Shown in pieces: positions 40,825 to 49,872 of a stretch of 64,000 nt of DNA (its first letter is position 1; each line of letters opens with the position of its first letter). The stretch spans positions 124,001 to 188,000 of the forward strand of contig NZ_JAGPYK010000002.1 in NCBI RefSeq assembly GCF_018070045.1, in the 5' to 3' direction. Under the pieces are notes generated by a model, which saw only the letters and a list, made by a program, of their open reading frames with translations, was not told the origin of the DNA and searched no databases. The position numbers and the translations under genes are program-made. The DNA is from Micromonospora sp. U21 (GTDB lineage: Bacteria; Actinomycetota; Actinomycetes; Mycobacteriales; Micromonosporaceae).

Positions 40825-42171
40825 ATGCACCCCGCAACGCCCCCCACCACTGACGCGCCCGTCGGGCGCACCCACCGTACTCCGCTGCCCCGGCGGCGAC
40901 TGCTGCGCGGCCTGCTCGTCGCGACGGTCGCCGCGCCGCTGATGTTCGGCGCCGCGGCCTGCGGAGACGACGGCGGTGCCGCCGACCCGAACGCCCCGGT
41001 CAAGCTCTCCATCTTTTGGTGGGGCGGCGACGCCCGGGCCAAGCTGACCGAGGACGCGCTCGCCCTTTACACCAAGAAGCACCCGAACGTGACGTTCGAG
41101 AAGACCTGGCAGGCCAACCAGGGCTACTTCGACAAGCTGGCGACGCTCACCGCCGGTGGCAACCCGCCCGACCTGTTCCAGATCGACGACAACTACCTGG
41201 CCGAGTACGCGGCCCGCAACACCACGCTCGATCTGACCTCCTACCAGAAGTCCGGCAAGCTGGACACCTCGAAGTTCCCTGAGAGCCTCTGGCAGTACGG
41301 CGTGGTCGACGGCAAGCTCGCCGGCCTCGCCTCCGGGGAGAACACCCAGGGCCTGGTCTACAACAAGACGCTGCTGACCAAGCACAACCTGCCCGAGCCC
41401 ACCACCGGGATGACCTGGGAGCAGCACATCGCCTGGGCCGAGCAGGTCACCGCCAAGTCCAAGGTGCCCGGCACCCAGGACCCGAGCGCCGACTACAAGG
41501 CGTTCTGGGTCTGGCTGCGCCAGCAGGGCAAGGACCTCTACCAGGGCAAGGACCTGGGCTTCACCGCCGAGGACGTGACCAAGTGGTTCGAGCTGTGGAA
41601 GGGCGCACGGGACCGCAAGGCCACCCCGACCGCCGACGTCATCCACGAGGGCAACTCCAGCGACATCACCAAGCAACTGGTGGTCACCGGCAAGTCGGCG
41701 ACCTCCTGGGTCTGGGCCAACCAGATGCCGGATCTGAAGAAGAACACCAAGGACGAGCTGGGCGTCATCGCCTACCCCGGTGACCCGAGCGCGCAGTGGG
41801 CCCGGGCCTCGATGTACTGGTCGGTGTTCAGGGGCAGCAAGCACAAGGACGTCGCGGTCGACGTGATCAACTTTCTGAACAACGACCAGGAGGCGGTCAA
41901 GCTGCTCGGCACCGACCGGGGCCTGCCGTCCAACCAGGACCTGCGCCGGGTGGTCAGCGACGACACCACCGACCCCGCCATGAAGCAGTCGATTGCCGTC
42001 GAGGCGGAGCTGACCCAGAAGTTCGGCAAGTCCCCGCAGGTGCCGATCAAGGGACACAGCAAGGTCCGCTCCGAGCTGATCAAGGCCGCGGAGAACGCCC
42101 AGTACGGCCGGGCCACCCCCGCCGAGGCGGCCGCACAGTTCATCGAGGCGTGCAAGTCCGCCATCGCCTGA
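40825..42171 (+). CDS. ABC sugar transporter, solute-binding lipoprotein
   Basis: A 448-residue extracellular solute-binding protein (family 1). The N-terminus has a basic RRRLLRG stretch, a hydrophobic run and the lipobox ending at Cys46 (FGAAACG), so it is a lipoprotein. The mature domain reads VKLSIFWWGGDARAKLTEDA, GNPPDLFQIDDNYLAEYAA and KDVAVDVINFLNNDQEAVKL. It captures a sugar or sugar acid for the two permeases encoded next. It lies 19 bp after the LacI gene in the same operon. Confidence 0.9.
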   Translation: MHPATPPTTDAPVGRTHRTPLPRRRLLRGLLVATVAAPLMFGAAACGDDGGAADPNAPVKLSIFWWGGDARAKLTEDALALYTKKHPNVTFEKTWQANQGYFDKLATLTAGGNPPDLFQIDDNYLAEYAARNTTLDLTSYQKSGKLDTSKFPESLWQYGVVDGKLAGLASGENTQGLVYNKTLLTKHNLPEPTTGMTWEQHIAWAEQVTAKSKVPGTQDPSADYKAFWVWLRQQGKDLYQGKDLGFTAEDVTKWFELWKGARDRKATPTADVIHEGNSSDITKQLVVTGKSATSWVWANQMPDLKKNTKDELGVIAYPGDPSAQWARASMYWSVFRGSKHKDVAVDVINFLNNDQEAVKLLGTDRGLPSNQDLRRVVSDDTTDPAMKQSIAVEAELTQKFGKSPQVPIKGHSKVRSELIKAAENAQYGRATPAEAAAQFIEACKSAIA

Positions 42172-42202
42172 CCGCCGCACCAGGCGAGGAGAGGAGCTGT
42201 TC

Positions 42203-43150
42203 GTGGCGTTGACCACGGCACCCGAACCGACCCGACCTGATCCCGGCCCCGTCCGGCACAGCGAAGGTCTCGCGGGGTACGTCTTCCTGTCGCCGTGGCT
42301 CATTGGCCTGATGGGTGTCACGGCGATCCCCATGCTGCTGTCGCTCTACCTGAGCTTCACCAACTACGACATCCTCACCCCCTGGTCCGAGGTGCAGTGG
42401 GTGGGGCTGGCCAACTACGAGCGGATGTTCACCGCCGACCCGTCGTACTGGCATTCGGTGCGGGTCACCCTCACCTTCGCGCTGATCGCCGTACCGCTGA
42501 AACTGGCCGCGGCGCTCGGCGTGGCGCTGCTGCTCAACCGCGCCTGGCGTGGGGTCGGGCTGTTCCGCGGGCTGTTCTACCTGCCGTCGCTGCTCGGCGG
42601 CAGCGTCGCGCTGGCCATCGTCTGGGTCAACATGTTCAACCGCGACGGCGCGTTCAACTCGCTGCTGAGCCTCTTCGGCATCCAGGGCAAGCCCTGGGTC
42701 AACGACCCGGACTGGGCCCTCGAAACGCTGATGGTGCTGGCGATCTGGCAGTTCGGCGCGCCGATGGTGATCTTCCTGGCCGGGCTCAAGCAGGTGCCCA
42801 CCGAGCTGTACGAGGCCGCGTCGGTCGACGGCGCCGGCCGGTTCCGTAAATTCCGGAACGTCACCCTGCCGATGCTCTCCCCGGTGATCTTCTTCAACCT
42901 GGTGCTGGAGACGATCAACGGCTTCCAGGGCTTCACCGCCGCGTTCGTGCTCAGCAACGGCACGGGTGGCCCGGTCGACTCCACCCTGATGTACACGCTG
43001 AACCTCTACATCACCGGCTTCACCGACCTCGAGATGGGCTACGCCTCGGCGATGGCCTGGGTCTTCCTGCTCGCCATCGCGGTGATCACCGCGATCTTCT
43101 TCAGCACGGGGCGGTTCTGGGTGCACTACTCCGACGGGGAGGACCGGTGA
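42203..43150 (+). CDS. ABC sugar transporter permease 1 (MalF/UgpA type)
   Basis: A 315-residue inner-membrane protein with about six transmembrane helices, starting at GTG after GAGGAGAGG. The first helix contains GYVFLSPWLIGLMGVTAIPM. The EAA loop is YEAASVDGAGRFRKFRNVTL, which contacts the ATPase. It belongs to the CUT1 permeases. No ATP-binding gene is in this operon; many actinomycetes share one MsmK-like ATPase among several CUT1 systems. It overlaps the next permease (GTGATG). Confidence 0.9.
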   Translation: MALTTAPEPTRPDPGPVRHSEGLAGYVFLSPWLIGLMGVTAIPMLLSLYLSFTNYDILTPWSEVQWVGLANYERMFTADPSYWHSVRVTLTFALIAVPLKLAAALGVALLLNRAWRGVGLFRGLFYLPSLLGGSVALAIVWVNMFNRDGAFNSLLSLFGIQGKPWVNDPDWALETLMVLAIWQFGAPMVIFLAGLKQVPTELYEAASVDGAGRFRKFRNVTLPMLSPVIFFNLVLETINGFQGFTAAFVLSNGTGGPVDSTLMYTLNLYITGFTDLEMGYASAMAWVFLLAIAVITAIFFSTGRFWVHYSDGEDR

Positions 43151-44049
43151 TGGTGGTGGTGACCCCGACGGCCGGCGCGCCGACCGGAGCAGGGCCGACC
43201 ACGCGTCGTCGGCCCGGCGGTCGGCCGGTGCTGCGACTGCTCATCCTGGTGGCGATCGTCGCCGTGGTGCTCTACCCGCTGATCTGGATGGTCGGCACCT
43301 CGGTGAAGTCCCAGGAGGAGATCGTCAACAACATCGGGCTGCTGCCCGAGCGGTTCACCCCCGGCAACTACACCGCCGGGTGGAGCAACTTCGACGTCAG
43401 CTTCGGCCGGTTCTTCCTCAACAGCGCCATGGTCAGCCTGCTCACCGTGGTCGGCAACGGGATCTCCTGCCTGCTGGCCGCGTACGCCTTCGCCCGGCTA
43501 CGGTTCCGGCTGCGCGGCATGTGGTTCGCCGTCATGATTGGCACGCTGCTGCTGCCCTCGCACGTGCTGATCGTGCCGCAGTACATCCTGTTCCGGACGC
43601 TGGGGCTGGTCGGCGGGGACTGGCCGTACCTGCCGCTGCTGATCCCGCAGTTCCTGGCCACCGAGGCGTTCTTCGTCTTCCTGATGGTGCAGTTCATGCG
43701 GGGCGTCCCGCGCGAGCTGGACGAGGCGGCCCGGATCGACGGCGCCGGCCCGTACGGCATCTTCCGGCACGTCATCCTGCCGCTGAGCCGTCCCGCGCTG
43801 GTCACCACCGCGATCTTCTCGTTCATCTGGACCTGGAACGACTTCTTCCGGCAGTTGGTCTTCCTCTCCCAACTGGAGGACTACACCGTGCCGGTCGCGC
43901 TGACGCTGTTCATCGACTCGACCAGCCAGAGCGCGGTCGGGCCGATGTTCGCCATGTCGGTGCTGTCGCTGCTGCCGGTCTTCCTGTTCTTCGTCGCGTT
44001 CCAGCGCATGCTCGTCGAGGGGATCAACACCAGTGGCATCAAGGGCTGA
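43147..44049 (+). CDS. ABC sugar transporter permease 2 (MalG/UgpE type)
   Basis: A 300-residue permease partner of the preceding protein, with six hydrophobic segments starting at LLILVAIVAVVLYPLIWMVG. The EAA motif is DEAARIDGAGPYGIFRHVIL. Start is GTG 43147 or ATG 43150; the stop of the first permease overlaps it. Both permeases form the channel for substrate delivered by the lipoprotein at 40825. Confidence 0.9.
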   Translation: MMVVVTPTAGAPTGAGPTTRRRPGGRPVLRLLILVAIVAVVLYPLIWMVGTSVKSQEEIVNNIGLLPERFTPGNYTAGWSNFDVSFGRFFLNSAMVSLLTVVGNGISCLLAAYAFARLRFRLRGMWFAVMIGTLLLPSHVLIVPQYILFRTLGLVGGDWPYLPLLIPQFLATEAFFVFLMVQFMRGVPRELDEAARIDGAGPYGIFRHVILPLSRPALVTTAIFSFIWTWNDFFRQLVFLSQLEDYTVPVALTLFIDSTSQSAVGPMFAMSVLSLLPVFLFFVAFQRMLVEGINTSGIKG

Positions 44050-44734
44050 GCCGGCGGACACCAGCGGGCGGCGGGACTGGCGCGATGTCGTCCGGGACGC
44101 CGCCGACCTGGCGCTGCTCGGCATCCTGCTGACCCTCGCGGCGGTGCCCCTGCTCACCGCCGCCGCAGCGGCGGGCACGGCCAGCGCGGCGGTGCACGAC
44201 TGGACCCGGACCGGCAGTTGGCCGTCGGCGCGCACGACCCTGCGCCGGTTCGGCCGGTCGGTGCTGCCCGGCGTGCCGGTCAGCCTGCTCGCGCTCGCCG
44301 TGGCCGGGCTGCTCGCCGCCGACCTGGCTGCGCTGGCCACCGGGCGTGTGCCGGGCGGCCCGCCGGCGCTGCTGGTGACCGCGCTGGTCTCGGCCGGCCT
44401 GGCGGGTTACGCCGGGTTGGTCGTCGTCGAGGTGGGCGGCAACGGGGGCGGGCGGTGGCGGGCCGCGGCCCGGTCCGCCGCCCGCGCCTGCCTCGACGCG
44501 CCCACCCGCTGGGCCGCGCTCACCGGGGTGACCGCGCTGGCCGGGCTGCTCGCCGTCCTGGTCACCCCGGTCGCGGTGCCGATCCTCGCCGGTTACACCG
44601 TGGCTGCCCTGCACGCCGTCGCCGCCCGCCGGCCGGTCTCTGCCGACCTCACCGTCGGCCGGCAGAGACCGGCCGACCCCACCGTCCGCCGGCCGGTCTC
44701 AGCCGCCGTCGTCGGCCGCCGGGAGCTGTCGTGA
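44033..44734 (+). CDS. DUF624-like membrane protein
   Basis: A 233-residue protein with about five hydrophobic helices (ALLGILLTLAAVPLLTAAAA, VSLLALAVAGLLAADLAALA, and others). DUF624 (YesL-like) proteins are regular partners of CUT1 sugar ABC operons, and position and pattern fit. The start lies inside the end of the second permease (17-nt overlap). The last 45 residues are hydrophilic and contain a duplicated RRPVSA motif, encoded by a repeat (see 44631-44674). Function is not established. Confidence 0.7.
   Translation: MASRAEPADTSGRRDWRDVVRDAADLALLGILLTLAAVPLLTAAAAAGTASAAVHDWTRTGSWPSARTTLRRFGRSVLPGVPVSLLALAVAGLLAADLAALATGRVPGGPPALLVTALVSAGLAGYAGLVVVEVGGNGGGRWRAAARSAARACLDAPTRWAALTGVTALAGLLAVLVTPVAVPILAGYTVAALHAVAARRPVSADLTVGRQRPADPTVRRPVSAAVVGRRELS
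44631..44674. repeat. Inverted repeat within the DUF624-like gene
   Basis: GGCCGGTCTCTGCCG (44631-44645) and its complement CGGCAGAGACCGGCC (44660-44674), perfect over 15 bp with a 14-bp loop. A further near copy of the left arm follows about 60 bp later, giving the repeated RRPVSA residues. It would fold strongly in the mRNA ahead of the next gene. Confidence 0.7.
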
Positions 44735-45576
44735 GTGGGGAGCCGGTGCGGCTGACGGTCGGGGCCACGGAGGTGGCCGAGTACGTGCTCGACCCGGCGC
44801 TGGACGCGCGGCACGGGCCCCGACCGTACCTGCACCCGGTACGCACCCTCGGCGGAACGGTGGTCACCGACGCGCTACCCGCCGACCACGTGTGGCACCT
44901 CGGCGCGTCCCTCGCGGTGCAGGACGTCGACGGCAGCAACCTCTGGGGCGGGCGTACCTACGTCCGCGACGTCGGCTACACCTGGCGTGACGACCACGGC
45001 ATCATCGCGCACACCGGCGAGGTCGAACGGTCCCCGGGCCGGTACGCGCACGATCTCCAGTGGCGCGACCGGGCCGGCGGGGTACTGCTGACCGAACGAC
45101 GGGGGCTCGCAGTGTCGGCGGTCGCGCCGGACACCTGGCGGCTCGATGTGGATTCCGTCCTCACCGCCCCGGTCGACCGGGAGGTGCGCCTGGGCAGCCC
45201 GGCCACCAACGGCCGCCCGGGCGGGGCCGGCTACGGCGGGTTCTTCTGGCGGGCCGCCGCCGACGGCGAACCGGTGGTGTTCACCGCCGACGCGGCCGGG
45301 GAGGAGACGGTCAACGGCAGTGCGGCGCCGTGGCTCGCGTTGACCGGCGTCCGGTCGGGCGGCGGGGCGTACACCTTGGTCTTCGCGGGCCTCGGCCGAG
45401 GCGACCGGTGGTTCGTGCGGACCGGGATGTATCCGGGGGTCTGTGTGGCGTTCGCGTTCGACCGGCCGGCGGTGGTGCCGGCCGGTGGGAGCCGGCACGG
45501 CCGGTACCGGGTGTGGGTGGCCGACGGGACCCTCGACCGAAACGGTGTCGCTGCCCTGGTCGCGGCCGTGCCGTGA
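44731..45576 (+). CDS. DUF6807 (PmoA-like) family protein
   Basis: A 281-residue beta-rich protein with PRPYLHPVRTLGGTVVTDAL, DHVWHLGASLAVQDVDGSNL and YGGFFWRAAADGEPVVFTAD, all typical of DUF6807, formerly called methane-oxygenase PmoA-like. Members often neighbour Gfo/Idh/MocA oxidoreductases and sugar ABC transporters, as here. A galactose-mutarotase-like fold and a role in sugar degradation are plausible; no reaction is known. It overlaps the DUF624-like gene by 4 nt and is the last gene of the operon. Confidence 0.8.
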   Translation: MSGEPVRLTVGATEVAEYVLDPALDARHGPRPYLHPVRTLGGTVVTDALPADHVWHLGASLAVQDVDGSNLWGGRTYVRDVGYTWRDDHGIIAHTGEVERSPGRYAHDLQWRDRAGGVLLTERRGLAVSAVAPDTWRLDVDSVLTAPVDREVRLGSPATNGRPGGAGYGGFFWRAAADGEPVVFTADAAGEETVNGSAAPWLALTGVRSGGGAYTLVFAGLGRGDRWFVRTGMYPGVCVAFAFDRPAVVPAGGSRHGRYRVWVADGTLDRNGVAALVAAVP

Positions 45577-45596
45577 ACCTCGCGCGGGCCCTGCGG

Positions 45597-47819
45597 TCAG
45601 CCGGACCGGTCGGTCAGCTCACGGATCGCCGCCTGGTACGCGGCCTGGGTGTGGTACGGCCAGTGTCCTTCGATCGGCGGCGGCACGGTGTCCGCCGGGT
45701 CGATGGTCAGGCTGCGGGGATCACGGAGTCGACTGTCGACGTCGGCGCCGGGCGGTGGTCCGTCCGGGCCCGGAGGGAAGAGCGGCCCGCCGATCGGGTC
45801 GGTGTCGCGCCACAGGTTGCGCCACCGCCACCCGATCCGCCCGCCCAGGTCGCGCAGCGTCCGCGGCCCGAGGTACGCCGGGTAGAGCCGCGCGTAGGTG
45901 CGTTGCAGCGGTGAGCCGTAGGTCAACAGCGAGACCCGGGCCAGCACGGACGGCGGTAGTTGCAGGATGGTGGCCGTGGCGAGCACCGAGCCGTGGCTGT
46001 GTCCGGAGATGACCACCGGTCCCCGCGCGGTGAGCCCGGCGACCCGTTTGGCCAGCTCCGGAACGGCGCGGGCGGCGTAGCAGGGCGGCGCGAACGGGTG
46101 GACCGTTCGGGGCCAGAACGTGCCGAGGTCCCACAGCACCGCCACCACCCGCCGGGTCTGGGCCGACCGGTACGCCCGGAAACCGAGGATCATGAGGCAG
46201 AGCACCAGCAGGCTGATCACCCAGACACCGGCGTCGGTGACGTAGGCGGCGAGCACGGCGGCCGCACCACCGTGCCCGCCGAGGCGGTCCGCGAGCTGGG
46301 TGGGACCGATCCCGATCACGTCGAAGGTGACGGTGGCCAGCCCGAGCGACGCGATCAGCAGGAACGCGACCAGCACCGGGCCGAGCTCCTCGGTGATCCG
46401 GGACCGGGCGATGGTCTCCCGGACCAGGCGCAGCCGGTGCGCGTCCTCCGCCGACACGTCCGGGTAGTCCCGCTCGATGATCCGCGCCGCCAGCCTCCGT
46501 CGCTGTCGGCGGGTCAGCAGGAGGGTCGCCGAGGTCACCGCCGCGCCGATCAGCAGCGCGCCGAGCCCGGCGAGCGCGGCCCACCAGTAGGCCACCGGCG
46601 GCTCCAGCGGGCCGACGATCGGCGGGTTGGGCCGGATCGGATCGGGGATGTCGCCGTGGTCGAGGGCGTCCGCGACGCGGTAGACCAGGGTCGCGGTGAA
46701 GGCCGCGCCAACGCTCACCGCTGCCGCCGCCATGATCGGGGTGCCGAGCCCGCGCAGGAAGGGGCGCTCGTCGTCGCGGGCGGCACGCTGCCGGGTGTAC
46801 GTGACGACGGTGAGCACGACGAGCAGGACGCCCTGAGTGGCGACCACCCCGGCGGCGGCGCCCTCGTACCCGGGCAGCTTGCCCGAGCCGGACGGTGCCG
46901 CGTCCGCGAGCGCAGCCGAGCCGAGGCACAACACGGTCACCACCACGGTGGCCGCCCAGAGGGGGCGCAGAAACCGTCGGGCCCCCGCCGGGCTGGCCGG
47001 CACGGGCAGGGCGAGGAGGGCCACCTCGACCACGAGCAGCCCGACGGCGATCCCGAACAGCGCGCCGTGACCGGGCGCGCCCACCCCACCCGGTGAGATG
47101 CCGGCGAGCAGGGCGACGTTCAGCGTCCCGATGCCCAGCACCACGTGGATCTGTCGCAGCCAACCGGTGGTCTGCTCGTCCTGCCAGAAGCCGGCGTCGG
47201 TGAGGCTCTCGGTTTGGCCGCCGGACGGGGGTTGCGCCGACGACGGGCCGAACCCCTCGAAGGCCCGCGCCGACCGGGTGCCGATGGCCCAGACGACCCG
47301 CAGCGCCAGCAGGGGAACGATCGACAGCAGGGCCAGCCGGGGCCCGGTCGGGAGGGTGTGCAGCCAGGCCAGGTAGGGGCGGCTGGCCCGGCACCCGGGG
47401 TACGGCACACACTGCCAGCCGACCAGGTCCAGCGTGACGCCCACCGCCGCCAGCATGAACGTGGCCGTGAGGGCGCCGGCGAGCAACCGGCACAGCACGC
47501 CGAGCAGCCCCCACCGGTCGTGCCCCGGCGGCCGGAGCCAGATCGCCAGGTTGCTCAGCATGAAGGGCAGCAGCAGCAACATCGAGGCCGTCCGTACCGC
47601 CGCGCCGGCGGTCAGCGAACCCCAGCGGTACGCCTCGACGGCGACTCCATCGGTGGCCCCGCCGGCGGTGCCGCTCCCCGGCCGGGGCCGGAAGAAGCCC
47701 GCGTGCGTGTTTCCGGCGACCCGGGTCACGATCGGGTGGTCGAGGATCCGTTCGGCGGTGACTCCGGAGATGCCGTGCACGCGCAGCTCCACGGCGTCGC
47801 GCCCCGGCGTCCTGTCCAC
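45597..47819 (-). CDS. Polytopic membrane protein with split alpha/beta-hydrolase signature (paralogue)
   Basis: A 740-residue protein from GTG 47819; an upstream start would give a less natural N-terminus that overlaps the plus-strand pseudogene. It aligns by eye along its full length with the 8883-11156 protein: VELRVHGISGVTAERIL (His15-Gly16), LLLPFMLSNLAIWLRPP, VLWDLGTFWPRTVHPFAPPC, GHSHGSVLATATILQLPPSV (Ser608), YGSPLQRTYARLYPAYLG and RNLWRDTDPIGGPLF. About nine or more hydrophobic helices lie between the two hydrolase parts. It is convergent with the plus-strand operon and lies beyond the cluster B end. Confidence 0.8.
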   Translation of the reverse strand: MDRTPGRDAVELRVHGISGVTAERILDHPIVTRVAGNTHAGFFRPRPGSGTAGGATDGVAVEAYRWGSLTAGAAVRTASMLLLLPFMLSNLAIWLRPPGHDRWGLLGVLCRLLAGALTATFMLAAVGVTLDLVGWQCVPYPGCRASRPYLAWLHTLPTGPRLALLSIVPLLALRVVWAIGTRSARAFEGFGPSSAQPPSGGQTESLTDAGFWQDEQTTGWLRQIHVVLGIGTLNVALLAGISPGGVGAPGHGALFGIAVGLLVVEVALLALPVPASPAGARRFLRPLWAATVVVTVLCLGSAALADAAPSGSGKLPGYEGAAAGVVATQGVLLVVLTVVTYTRQRAARDDERPFLRGLGTPIMAAAAVSVGAAFTATLVYRVADALDHGDIPDPIRPNPPIVGPLEPPVAYWWAALAGLGALLIGAAVTSATLLLTRRQRRRLAARIIERDYPDVSAEDAHRLRLVRETIARSRITEELGPVLVAFLLIASLGLATVTFDVIGIGPTQLADRLGGHGGAAAVLAAYVTDAGVWVISLLVLCLMILGFRAYRSAQTRRVVAVLWDLGTFWPRTVHPFAPPCYAARAVPELAKRVAGLTARGPVVISGHSHGSVLATATILQLPPSVLARVSLLTYGSPLQRTYARLYPAYLGPRTLRDLGGRIGWRWRNLWRDTDPIGGPLFPPGPDGPPPGADVDSRLRDPRSLTIDPADTVPPPIEGHWPYHTQAAYQAAIRELTDRSG

Positions 47820-47994
47820 GCCGTCAGGGTCACAGACAATCCACTCGGGCGCTGCCGATACCGCAAACGTCGACGGGTGGGCGGCACGGCTCTGACCCGG
47901 GTGGCCGTGCGGTTCGCCGGTGCGACGAGATGACGTACCTTCCCGGAGGAAGTCGCCAACGGGGAAGTCACGTCCACGGGGTTCCACGATCGTG

Positions 47995-48514
47995 ATGAGG
48001 ACCAACGCCGCCATGCGGAGCCTGCTCGGCAGTGCGGCCTTCGCCGCCGACCAGCCGACCGTTCCCGAGTTGGACCAGGACACGCTCGACGCGGGCTGGA
48101 CGGTGGAACCGAGCGGTGCGCTCCTCTTGGTGGGGAATCGGCCGAAGCGCATGCACGACATCCCGGCGGAGGCGCTCGGGGAGGGCGAGTACGAGATCAA
48201 CGACGTCTACGTGTCGCTTGACGACCTGGGTAGGGAGACAGCCGACTTCCTCCCGAGGGCGGCGTCCCGTGGGCTGTACTTCGCCCGCCGGATGCTGGCG
48301 GCGGCGCGCGGCCTGCCGGGTTCGGAGACGCTCCTGGCGACCGTCGCCATCCATGTCGAAGTACTTCGCCCTTCAGGGCGCCACGATCCGCTTCTTCTGC
48401 CGGCGCGGGGCCCATCCACCCTGGTTCGACGAGCTGGAGACCTACACTCGGGAGGCGATCGCAGTGCTCGACCTGTCCGACGTAGGGGACCCCCAGTCGG
48501 CCGCAGGTCCCTAA
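47995..48514 (+). pseudogene. Frameshifted conserved hypothetical gene
   Basis: From ATG 47995 or 48013 the frame reads MRSLLGSAAFAADQPTVPEL, then GALLLVGNRPKRMHDIPAEA and FARRMLAAARGLPGSETLLA. Near 48355 the good sequence continues in the next frame as KYFALQGATIRFFCRRGAHP then PWFDELETYTREAIAVLDLS. A single frameshift (true mutation or sequencing error) would explain this. The corrected product is about 170 residues, of unknown function. Confidence 0.55.
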
Positions 48515-48529
48515 CCCGCTCAGGTTGGC

Positions 48530-48578
48530 CATGAAGTTGTTGCCACGACACGCCGAGCGGAGTGGCAACAACTTCATG
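48530..48578. terminator. 17-bp perfect hairpin between convergent genes
   Basis: CATGAAGTTGTTGCCAC (48530-48546) and GTGGCAACAACTTCATG (48562-48578) with a 15-bp loop. It lies between the end of the pseudogene and the end of the minus-strand membrane gene (stop at 48580). It can end transcription of both, including the cluster B operon. Confidence 0.8.
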
Positions 48579-48579
48579 A

Positions 48580-49365
48580 TCAACGGGGTGAGGAGTGGGT
48601 GGCGGCGGCTGCGCGGGCCGGTAGTGCCGCGGTGACCCGGATGGCTTTGACGATCGCCGGGATGGAGCCGATCAACAGCACCAGTCCCCAGATGATCGCG
48701 ATGATCGCGAAGATCAGCGCTGCCACGTCGTCGACGATGCTGACCAGGATCACCGGCACCAGGTTGTGCAGGAACTCCAGCACGACCGTGCACAGCAGGG
48801 TGGTGAGGATCAGCAGGACGAGGCCCTTGTTCTGCAGGAAGCGCGGCTGGGCCAGCACCAGCATCCCGGCCCACACCAGCTTGAGCAGCAGCACCAGCCC
48901 GAGCAGCACCGCCGCCTCGCCGACCGGGAAGAACCCCCACAGCGCCAGGTACGCCAGGGTGCCGAACGGGACGGCCAGGAACAGCGACACCATGATGGAC
49001 AGCTCCACGAACGCGACGACCAGCGCGACCAGCCCGACGATGATCAGGATGATCGAGAAGATCAGGCTGGCGACGCCCTGCACCCGACCCTGGACGCGTT
49101 CGGGCAGCAGCAGGCCCAGGCAGAACAGCCCCGTGCTCCAGACCGCCACCGCGTCGATCAACGCCAGGTAGCCGGTGCCCCGGCCGGACGGTTCGCTGAC
49201 CCCGGAGGCGTCGTCGATCTCCACGTCCAACGCGCCGGCGCTGTCCGCGAGTGCCGCACCGGCGTCGGCGCCGCCGAGCAGCAGCCCGGCACCGAGCTCC
49301 ACCCCGATCGCCAGGACGATGGCGAGCATTGCCAGCAGCAGGAACGGTTTGCGCAGGTCACCCAC
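48580..49365 (-). CDS. Polytopic membrane protein, last gene of cluster B
   Basis: A 261-residue protein. An N-terminal helix (FLLLAMLAIVLAIGVELGAG) is followed by an acidic extracellular loop, then at least five hydrophobic helices (IFSIILIIVGLVALVVAFVE, LLGLVLLLKLVWAGMLVLAQ, LVLLILTTLLCTVVLEFL, IFAIIAIIWGLVLLIGSIPA). No domain is recognised. It starts 45 bp after the preceding gene on the same strand; a functional link to cluster B is inferred from that only. Confidence 0.7.
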   Translation of the reverse strand: MGDLRKPFLLLAMLAIVLAIGVELGAGLLLGGADAGAALADSAGALDVEIDDASGVSEPSGRGTGYLALIDAVAVWSTGLFCLGLLLPERVQGRVQGVASLIFSIILIIVGLVALVVAFVELSIMVSLFLAVPFGTLAYLALWGFFPVGEAAVLLGLVLLLKLVWAGMLVLAQPRFLQNKGLVLLILTTLLCTVVLEFLHNLVPVILVSIVDDVAALIFAIIAIIWGLVLLIGSIPAIVKAIRVTAALPARAAAATHSSPR

Positions 49366-49410
49366 GGCGGCACCTTCCTTTCCAGTCCCGGTGTGGCCAG
49401 GACGATCGGG

Positions 49411-49872
49411 TCAGGACGTGGCCACGACGACCGTGCAGGCGCCCAGGCCGGGGCAGACCAGGCCCACATCGGTGACCTGGTCGACGGCGATCTTCGCCAC
49501 CGCGCCGGTGCCGTCCGCCGCCGGCTCGACCTCGTCGCGGATGGTGAGGTCGGCGTCGCCGGGCGCCGGGGCGACGACCGTGAACCGCGCCGCGCTGCGC
49601 AGCACCAGGGTGCGCAGCCCGCCGGGGTCCGCGACCCGCACCGCGCAGCTGCCGGAGAACTCCAGCCGGCCCGTTTCGTCGGCGCAGTCGGCGCTGACCG
49701 TCGCCGGATCCACCGCTGAACGCTCGCCGCCCAGCGCGCCCAACCGGTCGACGAACCCGTGCCGGGCCCCCGGATCACCCTGGTCGTCGCGGCCCGCGCC
49801 GACCGCGACCACGAACAGCGCCACCAGCAGGACGGCGAGCAGCCCCAGCAGCGCCTTCTGCCGACCACTCAT
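49411..49872 (-). CDS. Single-pass membrane protein of cluster B
   Basis: A 153-residue protein with one N-terminal transmembrane helix (LLGLLAVLLVALFVVAVGAG) and a beta-rich domain outside, containing CADETGRLEFSGSCAVRVAD and VGLVCPGLGACTVVV with four Cys likely to form disulfides. It overlaps the upstream gene by 4 nt (ATGA). Unknown function; location suggests envelope attachment of the machine. Confidence 0.65.
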   Translation of the reverse strand: MSGRQKALLGLLAVLLVALFVVAVGAGRDDQGDPGARHGFVDRLGALGGERSAVDPATVSADCADETGRLEFSGSCAVRVADPGGLRTLVLRSAARFTVVAPAPGDADLTIRDEVEPAADGTGAVAKIAVDQVTDVGLVCPGLGACTVVVATS

